Source: Baekduia alba (GTDB lineage Bacteria > Actinomycetota > Thermoleophilia > Solirubrobacterales > Solirubrobacteraceae). Taken from it: 64,000 nt of DNA. Positions 38,915 to 47,217 of the stretch are shown here, piece after piece. The notes under the pieces are model-generated. The model ran no database searches. It was not told where the DNA came from and saw nothing but the letters and a program-made list of their open reading frames with translations. The translations under genes were made by a program, and so were the position numbers. How positions within the stretch are numbered: the first letter of the stretch is position 1; each line of letters begins with the position of its first letter. Location: positions 2,170,001 to 2,234,000 of the forward strand of contig NZ_CP114013.1 of NCBI RefSeq assembly GCF_028416635.1, read 5' to 3'.

Positions 38915-41397
38915 TCGGCTCCGGCACGCGGACGTGCCCGGTCTGCGGCCGCGTCCAGCCGCTGACCGTCGACTTCTGCGACTGCGGCGCCTACCTGGCC
39001 TGGAGCGACGTCCCCGCGCAGGAGGCGCCGACGACGGCCGACCCGGCGCCGGAGCCGGCGCCCGCCGCGCCCAAGGTCCTGCTCTTCGTCACCGCGGGCG
39101 CGACCGTCTTCCAGGAGGGCCAGGACCTGTCGGTCCCGGTCGCGCCCGGCAGCGCGATCGACATGGTGGCCACGATCCGCAACCTCAGCCGCGTCGTCGA
39201 CACCTACACCTTGACGGTCGAGGGCGTCCCCGCGTCCTGGGTCGAGCTGCCGGCCGCGCGGGTCAACCTGATGCCGGTCGGTGCGGTCGGCGACTACGAG
39301 GGCAAGCTCCCGCTGCGGATCCGCGTCCCGCTGAGCAGCGAGGCGCTGGCCGGCGAGCGGGAGATCGACTTCGTCCTGCGGTCCGGCGCGCGCGACGAGG
39401 AGGTCGCGCGCGTCCCGGGCGCGCTGACGATCGCCCCGTTCTTCGCGCTCGTCTTCGCCGCCCGCCCAGCGGTCGTGACCGGCCGCCGCGGTGCCACCGT
39501 GCGGGCCGAGCTGCGCAACAGCGGCAACGCGCCGATCGTCCCGCGGGTCGTGGCCAGCGACGCTGACGCCGCCTGCACGTTCAAGGTCCCCGAGCGGATG
39601 CTCGCGATCGCGCCCGCCGCGACGATCGACGTCCCGATCCGCGTCCGCGCGCGCGGGAGACTCTACGGCCGCCCGGTCGACCGGGCGCTGACCGTCGGCG
39701 CGACCGCGTCCGGCCTGCCGGACCCCGCGCCCAAGCAGACCGTGGTGTTCCGCCAGCGGGCGCTGATCCCGTGGTGGGTGCCGATCATCGCCCTGGCGCT
39801 GCTCGGCCTCGCGCTCGCCGCCTACGCGGTGCTCAGCGCCCATCGCAAGGTGACGGTCCCAGCGCTGCGCGGCGCGTCGAGCGCGTTCGTCGCTCAGCGC
39901 ACGCTCCAGGCGCGCGGCTTCACGGCGCCGCCGATCGTCAAGTCGCGCGTCGTCGCCGGCAAGAAGAGCGGCACGGTGCTCGACCAGGCGCCGCAGGCCG
40001 GCGAGAAGGTCAGCCCGGCGACCGTCGTGACGATCCGCGTCGCGGTGCCGCCGGCGACGACGATCATCCCCGACCTGCGCGGCCGCGAGGCGAAGTTCGC
40101 CGACGGCATCCTCACGCACACGCACCTCGCGCTCGGCACGGTCGTCCCGTCCAAGGACGGCAGTCGGCTGATCGTCGGCCAGTCGCCGCTGCCCGGCAAC
40201 GTGCGCCCGCGCGGGACGGCGGTGAACATCGTCGTCGAGGGCAAGGGCCCGGTCGCCGTGCCGAAGGTGACGTGCGTGACGGTCGCGGTCGCCGAGCAGC
40301 GGCTGGCCAAGGCGGGCCTCAAGGCGCTGAACCTCGCGGACTTCACCGACACGACGACGATCGTCACCGGCCAGGTGCCGGCGGCCAAGCAGAAGCGGCC
40401 GCCGCTCACGGCGGTGCAGCTGATGTTCGACGACGCCGCGGCCAAGAAGTGCAAGTCGTCGAAGAGCGGCAAGGGCGGCTCCCCGAACGCGGGGGCGTCG
40501 AGCGTGACCGGCAGCAGCGGCGCCGACCCGACGGCCACGACGGCGGCCGCCGCGCCCTCGGTCGCGGGCCTGGGCTACGACGACGGCGTGGTGGTCCGGA
40601 TGGCGCGGTCCTCGCGCGCGGCGGTGCCGGGGCGCCAGGCGGCGTGGTCGCCCGGCGGCAGCCTGCGCGCGGTCGTCGCGGGCGGCCAGGTGGTCGTGTC
40701 CGGGCCGGGCCTGGCCACGCCGGTCCGGATCGCCGCCGCGGACGGGCCGGCCAGCGCGCCGGCGTTCGCGCCCGTCGCGCCGCGACCGCTGGTCGCGTTC
40801 GTCGCCGGGGGCGACGGCGTCTGCCTGGCGCGGCTCGCCGGCGCGGAGCCCGACTGCCTGGACCTGCCGGGCATGGCGCCGCGGGCGGTGGCCTTCGGCG
40901 CCGACGGCACCACGCTGCTCGTCGTCGCCGCGCCGGCCGGCGACCTCGCCCATCCCGGCGTGCTGACGCTGACGACGAGCCGCCCCGGCTCGCCCCACCT
41001 CGCCGACTACCGCGGCGGGACGGAGCTCGTCCGGCCCATGGTCGGCGGCGTGCAGGGCTCGATCTTCGCGCTCGCGCCGCGGCCGGGCAGCGAGGTCGTC
41101 GCGATCGCCACCGACCTCGGCCGGCGTGGGCGCCTCGGCGCCGTCGGGGTCGTGCTCGTCGACGCCCGCCGCCTCGGGACGCTGACGGGCGCGCGCTGGA
41201 CCGGACGGCGCGGTTGTCAGGTGGCCTTCGACCGCACGGGCGACCGCCTCGCGATCGCCGGCGGCGGGGCCGCCGTGACGTCCTGCCCGGCGCGGCCGGC
41301 GCCTGGGCCGGTCGTGGTCGTCGCCGCCGACGGCGGCGGCGCGACCGCCGCGGTCACGCCGAGCGGCGCGAGCCCCGCGTGGGAGGCTCAGCCTTGA
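38911..41397 (+). CDS. Zinc-ribbon, transmembrane, PASTA and beta-propeller protein of the CIS locus
   Basis: An 828-residue membrane protein. The N-terminus has a zinc ribbon (CPVCGR then CDCGAY). Residues about 55-275 are two Ig-like beta domains. One transmembrane helix lies at about 285-311 (WWVPIIALALLGLALAAYAV). Three PASTA-like domains follow at about 314-380, 381-446 and 447-510 (PDLRGREAKFADGIL, for example), then a Lys/Ser linker and a WD40-like propeller at about 550-828. The expected topology is N-terminus inside, PASTA and propeller outside. Coupled by GTGA to the baseplate operon, it could tether the particle to the envelope or sense wall state. Confidence 0.8.
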   Translation: MIGSGTRTCPVCGRVQPLTVDFCDCGAYLAWSDVPAQEAPTTADPAPEPAPAAPKVLLFVTAGATVFQEGQDLSVPVAPGSAIDMVATIRNLSRVVDTYTLTVEGVPASWVELPAARVNLMPVGAVGDYEGKLPLRIRVPLSSEALAGEREIDFVLRSGARDEEVARVPGALTIAPFFALVFAARPAVVTGRRGATVRAELRNSGNAPIVPRVVASDADAACTFKVPERMLAIAPAATIDVPIRVRARGRLYGRPVDRALTVGATASGLPDPAPKQTVVFRQRALIPWWVPIIALALLGLALAAYAVLSAHRKVTVPALRGASSAFVAQRTLQARGFTAPPIVKSRVVAGKKSGTVLDQAPQAGEKVSPATVVTIRVAVPPATTIIPDLRGREAKFADGILTHTHLALGTVVPSKDGSRLIVGQSPLPGNVRPRGTAVNIVVEGKGPVAVPKVTCVTVAVAEQRLAKAGLKALNLADFTDTTTIVTGQVPAAKQKRPPLTAVQLMFDDAAAKKCKSSKSGKGGSPNAGASSVTGSSGADPTATTAAAAPSVAGLGYDDGVVVRMARSSRAAVPGRQAAWSPGGSLRAVVAGGQVVVSGPGLATPVRIAAADGPASAPAFAPVAPRPLVAFVAGGDGVCLARLAGAEPDCLDLPGMAPRAVAFGADGTTLLVVAAPAGDLAHPGVLTLTTSRPGSPHLADYRGGTELVRPMVGGVQGSIFALAPRPGSEVVAIATDLGRRGRLGAVGVVLVDARRLGTLTGARWTGRRGCQVAFDRTGDRLAIAGGGAAVTSCPARPAPGPVVVVAADGGGATAAVTPSGASPAWEAQP

Positions 41398-41723
41398 ACG
41401 GTGACCTGCCCCGGGAAGACGACCTGGATCGTCCCGGGCGGCACGCCGTCGGTCAGCCCGGTGGCGGTGGCGACCAGCGCGGGCTTGCCGGCGACGAGCA
41501 CCTTGAGCGACCAGGAGCCCGGCAGGACCGAGACGACCGTGGTGCACGGCTTGGTCGCCGGGGTGGGCGGGATCGGGCAGCCGACGATCGGCGCGCCGAG
41601 CAGATCGGTGACCACCAGGACGGGCGCGCCGTCGATCAGCACCTTCGCCTGGGAAGGCATCGCGGTCACCTTGCCTCCGTGAATGCACAGGATCACGGAT
41701 TCAGACGTCAAGATTGGTGCCAA
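41388..41723 (-). CDS. PAAR-like spike-tip protein
   Basis: A 111-residue PAAR-like protein, on the opposite strand to the rest of the locus. The family opening ILCIHGGKVTAMPSQ, then VLIDGAPVLVVTDLLG, VGCPIPP and KPCTTV is clear, with His and Cys residues suited to a metal at the tip. It would cap the VgrG-like spike. The frame starts with a TTG at 41723; a GTG fifteen codons in (before ILCIHGG) is less likely. It converges with the PASTA gene, overlapping it by 10 bp. Confidence 0.8.
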   Translation of the reverse strand: MAPILTSESVILCIHGGKVTAMPSQAKVLIDGAPVLVVTDLLGAPIVGCPIPPTPATKPCTTVVSVLPGSWSLKVLVAGKPALVATATGLTDGVPPGTIQVVFPGQVTVQG

Positions 41724-41816
41724 ATGCTGTGCGGTCCTTGTACCGGTGATGGACGGCTATCTAGTATGACGCCGCGCAGCAGAGACCGCGCAAGGCGACG
41801 GCGAACGGAGCGTGGA

Positions 41817-42440
41817 GTGCTGAGGGGTGGTGCCAAGGTCTTCCTCCTGGATCCCGACGGGATCTACCGGTTGGGGATGTGCGCGTGCCTCCAGGCGCTG
41901 CCCGAGATCGAGCGCGTCGACGCCGCCGGGTCGCCGGCCGAGGCGTGGGCGTCGACCGCGCTGGCCGGCGCCGACCTGGTCATCGTGTCGGTCGACGTCG
42001 AGCAGTCAGCGTCGATGATCGCGCAGCTCCATGAGCGGATCGGCTGCCGCGTGCTCGCGATCGCGTCGGGCCAGCAGCAGGAGGCGGTGCTGGCCGCCAT
42101 CGGCGCCGGCGCGGTCGGCGTGCTGAGCAAGCGCGGGCTGACGTCCGACGCGCTGGCCGCGCAGGTCCGCGCCGCGCTGCACGGCGCCGGGCTCGTCCCG
42201 CCGGAGCTGCTGACGTCGCTGACGGGACTGCAGGGAGGCCGCGACTCGGGGCGCCTCACCAACCGCGAGCAGAGCGTGCTGGCGCTCTTCGCGGCGGGCA
42301 AGGTGACGCGCGAGGTCGCCAGCGAGCTGGCCTACAGCGAGCGGACGGTGAAGTCGGTCCTGCACGAGGCCGTCACCAAGCTGGGCGCGCGCAGCCGTGC
42401 GCAGGCGATCGCCTTCGCCGTGCGCGACGGGGTGATCTGA
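41817..42440 (+). CDS. LuxR-type response regulator with degenerate receiver
   Basis: A 207-residue regulator. Residues 8-115 form a receiver-like domain (KVFLLDPDGIYRLGMCACLQ). At the phosphoacceptor strand it reads ADLVIVSVD, with Ser where Asp is expected, so phosphorylation by a kinase is doubtful. The C-terminal NarL/LuxR HTH is intact (LTNREQSVLALFAAGKVTRE, then SERTVKSVLHEAVTKLGARS). GGAG lies 6 bp before the GTG at 41817; an ATG at 41766 is an alternative. The DUF4157 gene follows directly, so this is probably the local regulator of the CIS locus. Confidence 0.85.
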   Translation: MLRGGAKVFLLDPDGIYRLGMCACLQALPEIERVDAAGSPAEAWASTALAGADLVIVSVDVEQSASMIAQLHERIGCRVLAIASGQQQEAVLAAIGAGAVGVLSKRGLTSDALAAQVRAALHGAGLVPPELLTSLTGLQGGRDSGRLTNREQSVLALFAAGKVTREVASELAYSERTVKSVLHEAVTKLGARSRAQAIAFAVRDGVI

Positions 42441-42959
42441 GTGCGCGATCGCGACGTCCGGCGACGGCCCGAGGCGGCCCCGGCGGCGCGGCCCGCGGTG
42501 CCACGCACGCGGGCGCCGGCCCGCGGCGGTCCCGGCAACCACGCGCTGGCGCGGCTGGCCGCGGGCGCCGGCATCCAGCCCGACGGCGTCGTCGTGCCGC
42601 AGGTCGCGCAGGCGATCGCCGGCCGCGCCGGGCGCGGCAACCGGCTGGACGGCGCGATGGCGGCGTGGTCCGACGCGGCGCTCGGCGGGCGCGGCGACCA
42701 CGTGCGCGTCCACCACGACGCCGGCGCCGCGCGCCTGGCCAGCGCCGTCTCGGCGCGGGCCTTCACGGTCCGCAACGACGTGTTCTTCGGCGCGGGCGAG
42801 TACCGGCCGCACACCGCTCTCGGGCGCAAGCTGATCGCCCACGAGCTGACCCACGTCGCCCAGCAGCGCGGCAGCGCCATCGGCGGGTCGCTGCGCGTCA
42901 CCGAGCCGGGCGACGCCCAGGAGCGCGACGCCGACCGCGTCGCCGGCGAGCTGCCGTGA
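42441..42959 (+). CDS. DUF4157 protein, CIS-associated putative metallopeptidase
   Basis: A 172-residue DUF4157 protein. The zincin motif HELTH (134-138) is followed by VAQQRGS, and a downstream Glu161 in AQERDADRVA could complete the site. The preceding VRNDVFFGAGEYRPHTALGR is typical of the family, which is strongly linked to eCIS loci, often as cargo or toxin-leader domain. Here it is a single-domain protein. The basic N-terminus includes PGNHALARLAA, a variant of the GNRAVxxLL word common in such proteins. The GTG start abuts the regulator's stop. Confidence 0.9.
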   Translation: MRDRDVRRRPEAAPAARPAVPRTRAPARGGPGNHALARLAAGAGIQPDGVVVPQVAQAIAGRAGRGNRLDGAMAAWSDAALGGRGDHVRVHHDAGAARLASAVSARAFTVRNDVFFGAGEYRPHTALGRKLIAHELTHVAQQRGSAIGGSLRVTEPGDAQERDADRVAGELP

Positions 42960-44896
42960 GCACGACGCCCACCCGCGCCCGCGCCCCCGCGCTGGACGCC
43001 TGGGTCGGCGACGCCCTGCGCGCCGCGGTCGCGCGCGTCGCGGCGACCGAGCTCGACCCGACCGACCCGTTCCGCGGGCTGTACATCAGCGACCAGGCGG
43101 CGACCGACCTCGCGGCCGAGCTCGACGGCCCGGCCCTCGACGACCGCGCCCAGCTGCTCGCCGACGCCGTCGGCCTCGATCAGCCGCTCGACGTCGCGGT
43201 GCTCGCGCTGTGCGCCGCGCCCGACCTCGACGCGCGCTACGGGCGCCTGATCGGCTACCTGCACGACGACGTCGCGCGCGCCCGCGCCAGCCCGCGGCTC
43301 GTCGCGCGGCTGCTCGCCGACGCCGGCGCCGAGCCGCGCCAGGTCGTCGCGCGGCTCGCCCGCGACGCGCCGCTGCGCGCGCTCGGCGTCGTCCGGATGC
43401 TCGACGGCGACGGGACGCTCCCGCTCGCCGACCGCGCGCTGGTCCTCGACGACCTCGCGGTCGCGGTCCTGCTCGGCGCCGACCTCGCCGGCCGCACGCC
43501 CGCCGACGGCGTGCGCCTCCTGACCCCGCCCGACGGCCATCCCGGCCACGCGACGATCATCGCCGAGCTGCGCACGGCGCTGCGCGGCGACGACGGCCCA
43601 CCGCTGGTCGTCGCCGGCCCTGACGCCGAGCCGGTGCTCGCCACCGCGGTGGGCGGCCCCGTGGTCCTCGTCGAGGCGGCCCGGCTCGCCGACCCGGAGA
43701 CCGTCGCCTGCGCCGCCCTGCTCGCCCGGCTCGACGGCGCGCCGGTCGCGGTCGAGGGGCTCGCCGACCTCCCGGCGGCCGGCGTTCCCGCCTTCCGGCG
43801 CGCGCTCCAGGACGGCGCGGCCCGGATCGTGCTCGCGAGCGGGGGCGCGGCGACGCTGGAGGCGGTGGGGCGGACGGCCGTCCACGTCGTCGAGGTCCCC
43901 GCGCTGACGCGCGACGAGCGCCGCGCCGCCTGGGCGCAGGCCGCGCCCGACGCGGCGCTGGACGACGTCGCCGACCGCTTCACGTTCGCGGCGGTCGAGA
44001 TCGCCGACATCGCGGCGGCGGCCGCCACCGCGGCGGGCGCCCAGGGCCGCGCGCCCGCCGCCGGCGACGTGCTGGAGGCCGCGCGGGCCGCGTCGCGCCG
44101 CGCGGTCGGACCGCTCGCCGCGCGCCTGGACGGCGGCGCCGGCTGGAGCGACCTCGTCCTGCCCACCGAGGAGCTCGCGGCCCTGCGCGCCGTCGCGGGC
44201 TTCATCCGCAACCGCGAGCGCGTCGTCGGCGAGTGGGGCTTCGGCGCGCTGCGCGGGGCGCCCCGCGGCCTGACCGCGCTGTTCTCCGGCCCCTCGGGCA
44301 CCGGCAAGACGCTGGCCGCGCGGGTCCTGGGGGAGGAGCTCGGCGTCGAGGCCTACCGCGTCGACCTCTCCGCGATCGTCTCCAAGTACATCGGGGAGAC
44401 CGAGAAGCACCTCGAGCAGATCTTCACCGTCGCCGGGCGCGTGAACGCGCTGCTGGTCTTCGACGAGGCCGACGCGCTCTTCGGCCGGCGCTCCGCGGTC
44501 ACCGACGCGCGCGACCGCTACGCCAACCTCGAGGTCGCCTACCTCCTGCAGCGGCTGGAGAGCCACGACGGCGCCTCGATCCTGACGACGAACCTGCGCC
44601 AGAACATGGACGCCGCGTTCCTGCGGCGCTTCGACTACGCCATCGACTTCCCGGCGCCGTCGGTCGAGCACCGCGTCGAGCTCTGGCGCCGGCACCTGCC
44701 GCCGACCGCGCCGATCGCCGCCGACGTGTCCCTCGACGCCCTCGCCCGCCACGACCTGACCGGCGGCTCGATCGCGACCTGCACCCGCGTCGCGGCCTTC
44801 GCCGCCGCCGACGACGGCGCCATCGGCATGCGCCACCTCGAGGCGGCGGTGGCGCTGGAGATGCGCAAGCTCGGCCGTCTGACCGGGCAGCTGTAG
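42956..44896 (+). CDS. AAA+ ATPase of the injection system (Afp15-like)
   Basis: A 646-residue AAA+ ATPase. Walker A is GPSGTGKT (445-452), Walker B LLVFDEAD (Asp503, Glu504), followed by a sensor region LTTNLRQNMDAAFLRRFDY with the arginine finger. The N-terminal 400 residues are the family-specific helical region. Such ATPases occur in nearly all Afp/PVC-type loci and are needed for assembly. The GTG overlaps the DUF4157 stop (GTGA). It is the last gene of the locus. Confidence 0.94.
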   Translation: MSTTPTRARAPALDAWVGDALRAAVARVAATELDPTDPFRGLYISDQAATDLAAELDGPALDDRAQLLADAVGLDQPLDVAVLALCAAPDLDARYGRLIGYLHDDVARARASPRLVARLLADAGAEPRQVVARLARDAPLRALGVVRMLDGDGTLPLADRALVLDDLAVAVLLGADLAGRTPADGVRLLTPPDGHPGHATIIAELRTALRGDDGPPLVVAGPDAEPVLATAVGGPVVLVEAARLADPETVACAALLARLDGAPVAVEGLADLPAAGVPAFRRALQDGAARIVLASGGAATLEAVGRTAVHVVEVPALTRDERRAAWAQAAPDAALDDVADRFTFAAVEIADIAAAAATAAGAQGRAPAAGDVLEAARAASRRAVGPLAARLDGGAGWSDLVLPTEELAALRAVAGFIRNRERVVGEWGFGALRGAPRGLTALFSGPSGTGKTLAARVLGEELGVEAYRVDLSAIVSKYIGETEKHLEQIFTVAGRVNALLVFDEADALFGRRSAVTDARDRYANLEVAYLLQRLESHDGASILTTNLRQNMDAAFLRRFDYAIDFPAPSVEHRVELWRRHLPPTAPIAADVSLDALARHDLTGGSIATCTRVAAFAAADDGAIGMRHLEAAVALEMRKLGRLTGQL

Positions 44897-44991
44897 CCCA
44901 CGCGAGTCAGATAATAGGAAGGGCGACTATCGGTCGGGCGCGGTCCTGCTAGCGTGGGCCGCGCACCCGCCCAGCGCTCCCGGAGGTCTCG

Positions 44992-45879
44992 ATGTCGCAG
45001 CAGGAACCGTTCAGCCAGGTCGGCGTCGTCGGCGCGGGCTTCATGGGCTCGGGCATCGCCGAGTCGACCGCGCGGGCCGGGGTGCCGGTCGTGCTCTACG
45101 AGCCCGAGGACGCGCCGCTGCAGCGCTCGCGCGAGCGGATCGAGACGTCGTTGGAGCGCGCGGTGGCCGGCGGCAAGTTGGACGCCGACGAGGCGGCGCA
45201 GCTCGTGTCCCGCATCGCGTGGACGACCGACCTCGACGCGTTGGACGGCAGCGACCTCGTGGTCGAGGCGATCGTCGAGGACCCGACTGTCAAGGGCAAG
45301 GTCTTCCGGACCCTGGACGAGCGCATGGCGCCCGACGCGCTGCTGGCCTCCAACACCTCGTCGATCCCGATCGCGCAGCTCGCGTCCTGGACCGAGCACC
45401 GCGAGCGCGTCCTCGGCCTGCACTTCTTCTCGCCGGTCCCGGTGATGAAGCTGGTGGAGATCGTCGTCGCGCTGGACACCGCCGACGCGGCGGTCGCGCG
45501 CGCCGAGGCGTTCGCGGCCGCGATCGGCAAGACGCCGATCCGGACCAAGGACCGCTCCGGCTTCATCGTGAACATGCTGCTGGTGCCGTACCTGATGGCC
45601 GCGGTCCGGATGTACGAGGACGGGTTCGCCTCGCGCGAGGACATCGACCAGGGCATGAAGCTCGGCGCCGGCCACCCGATGGGCCCGCTGACGCTCTGCG
45701 ACTTCATCGGCCTCGACGTCCTCTACGCGGTCTGCGACTCGTTGTACGAGGAGTTCAAGCGCCCCGAGTACGCGCCGCCGCCGTTGTTGAAGCGCATGGT
45801 CGTCTCCGGCCATCACGGCCGCAAGACCGGTCGCGGGTTCTACGAGTACGCGCCCGCGCGCGTGAGCGCGCCGGCGTGA
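44992..45879 (+). CDS. 3-hydroxyacyl-CoA dehydrogenase
   Basis: A 295-residue NAD-dependent enzyme of fatty-acid or butanoate metabolism, oxidising 3-hydroxyacyl-CoA to 3-oxoacyl-CoA. Rossmann loop VGAGFMGSGIAES; catalytic pattern with Ser in SNTSS, His in LGLHFFSPVPVMKLVE, the following Glu, and Asn in GFIVNMLL. The C-terminal domain ends GRKTGRGFYEY. The size fits the PaaH/Hbd type. The 95-bp upstream gap holds an imperfect GATAATAG...CTATCG repeat. It is convergent with the MarR gene. Confidence 0.94.
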   Translation: MSQQEPFSQVGVVGAGFMGSGIAESTARAGVPVVLYEPEDAPLQRSRERIETSLERAVAGGKLDADEAAQLVSRIAWTTDLDALDGSDLVVEAIVEDPTVKGKVFRTLDERMAPDALLASNTSSIPIAQLASWTEHRERVLGLHFFSPVPVMKLVEIVVALDTADAAVARAEAFAAAIGKTPIRTKDRSGFIVNMLLVPYLMAAVRMYEDGFASREDIDQGMKLGAGHPMGPLTLCDFIGLDVLYAVCDSLYEEFKRPEYAPPPLLKRMVVSGHHGRKTGRGFYEYAPARVSAPA

Positions 45880-45895
45880 CCTGAGGCGGGCCGCG

Positions 45896-46402
45896 TCAGC
45901 CGGCGAAGTCGTCTTCGTCGGCGCGCAGCTCGCGCAGGATCTCGAAGAGCTCCTGGAGCTGGCGGCGCTTCAGCGGCGCCGTGCCGAAGCGCGCATCGTT
46001 GATGACGGCGGTCGACGCCACGGCGACCTCGCGGCCGCGCTCGGTGATCGCGGCCAGCCACTTGCGACGGTCCTGCTCGTGGCGGGAGCGCTCGACGTAG
46101 CCGAGCTTCTGCAGGCCGTCGATGGTGTTGGTGACGCTCGTGGGATGGATCTGGAGCCGTGCGCCCATCTTGCCCAGGGGCAGCGACCCGTTGCGGCTGT
46201 AGTACAGGAGCATCAGCGCCTCGTAGCGCGGGAACGTGAGGTCCCAGGGCGTGAGCAGTGCGTTGAGCCGCGCGGTCAGGATCTGCTCGACGCGCATGAT
46301 CGACGTGACCGCGACCATCGACGGCACGGGCGCGGCGCCCCAGTTCTTCCGCCACTGACGAGCGGCCTCGGCGATGGGGTCGAACGGCAACGGCTCTGGC
46401 AC
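45896..46402 (-). CDS. MarR family transcriptional regulator
   Basis: A 168-residue MarR protein with a long N-terminal helix (RQWRKNWGAAPVPSMVAVTS), a winged HTH (RYEALMLLYYSRNGSLPLGK, then HPTSVTNTIDGLQKLGYVER) and a wing (HEQDRRKWLAAITERG). The GTG at 46402 is the start. It is convergent with the 3-hydroxyacyl-CoA dehydrogenase gene; similar MarR proteins often accompany acyl-CoA genes, but the target is not shown by sequence. Confidence 0.9.
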   Translation of the reverse strand: MPEPLPFDPIAEAARQWRKNWGAAPVPSMVAVTSIMRVEQILTARLNALLTPWDLTFPRYEALMLLYYSRNGSLPLGKMGARLQIHPTSVTNTIDGLQKLGYVERSRHEQDRRKWLAAITERGREVAVASTAVINDARFGTAPLKRRQLQELFEILRELRADEDDFAG

Positions 46403-46511
46403 CGGCGCAGCGTGTCACATGGGCGACGTTGGCGCGTCGGCCGCTGATCCGATCGCCGTTCGGGGGCGCAGGCACGAGTGGATGCACAACTCCGAACCAC
46501 GAGGACGGACC

Positions 46512-47198
46512 ATGCACGATCGACTGAGCGTCGTCGAGCTCGACGGCGACGAGGCCGTGGCCGAGGCCATGGCCGGGCTGGAGGAGGCGGGCCAGACTCG
46601 TGGCGGGCTCTTCCGCCGAGCCGGCGTCGCTGCGGGCGGGCTGGGGATCGCCGCCGCGGTCATGCCGGGGCTGTGCGGCGGCACCGCAAGCGCTCGCGAG
46701 GGCGGTTCGAAGGCCCAGGACGTCAAGATCCTGAACTTCGCGCTCACGTTGGAGTACTTGGAGGCCGCCTTCTACGCCGAGGCCGTCGGCCGCGGGATCT
46801 ACACCGGCGCCGTCGGCACGTTCGCGTCGACCGTGGCCTCCCACGAGGCGACCCACGTCGCGACGTTGAAGTCCGTGCTGGGCGCCACGGCCGTCGCCAG
46901 CCCGAAGTTCGACTTCCAGGGCACCACCAAGCAGTGGAAGACGTTCCTGCGCACCGCCAAGACGCTGGAGGACACGGGCGTCGCCGCCTACCAGGGCCAG
47001 GCGCCGCGCATCCACCAGAACGCGGTGCTCGGGCCGGCCGCGGCGATCCTCGCCGTCGAGGCGCGCCACGCCGCGTGGGTCCGCGACCTGCTCGGCGCGG
47101 GCAAGACCGTCAAGCCGGCGCCCGACGCGTTCAGCCCGTCGCTCACCAAGAGCCAGGTGCTGGCCGCCGTCGCCGGCACCGGCTTCATCAAGGCCTAG
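46512..47198 (+). CDS. Tat-exported ferritin-like domain protein
   Basis: A 228-residue protein with a twin-arginine signal region at 29-60 (TRGGLFRRAGVAAGGLG, Arg35-Arg36, then a hydrophobic stretch ending in an Ala-rich site). Residues 70-215 are ferritin-like: EYLEAAFYAEA, SHEATHVATLK, KTLEDTGVAAY and VEARHAAWVR supply the Glu and His ligands of a di-iron four-helix bundle. It resembles desiccation-related Ferritin_2 proteins. GAGGA before the ATG at 46512 decides the start. The tatA gene follows after 19 bp, so enzyme and export component are co-expressed. Confidence 0.85.
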   Translation: MHDRLSVVELDGDEAVAEAMAGLEEAGQTRGGLFRRAGVAAGGLGIAAAVMPGLCGGTASAREGGSKAQDVKILNFALTLEYLEAAFYAEAVGRGIYTGAVGTFASTVASHEATHVATLKSVLGATAVASPKFDFQGTTKQWKTFLRTAKTLEDTGVAAYQGQAPRIHQNAVLGPAAAILAVEARHAAWVRDLLGAGKTVKPAPDAFSPSLTKSQVLAAVAGTGFIKA

Positions 47199-47217
47199 GA
47201 ACAAGGAGAACAAGAAC

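Noticed and set aside
41735-41790. Promoter for the response regulator (TTGTAC with TAGTAT)
   Set aside because: The spacing is about 19 bp and the -10 match is partial; too weak to annotate.
24108-44896. A contractile-tailed prophage rather than an injection system
   Set aside because: No head, portal, terminase or integrase genes are present, while the DUF4255, DUF4157, AAA+ ATPase and LysM genes are eCIS hallmarks.
44897-44991. Operator-like GATAATAG...CTATCG before the 3-hydroxyacyl-CoA dehydrogenase
   Set aside because: Arms are short and unequal; not strong enough to list as a feature.
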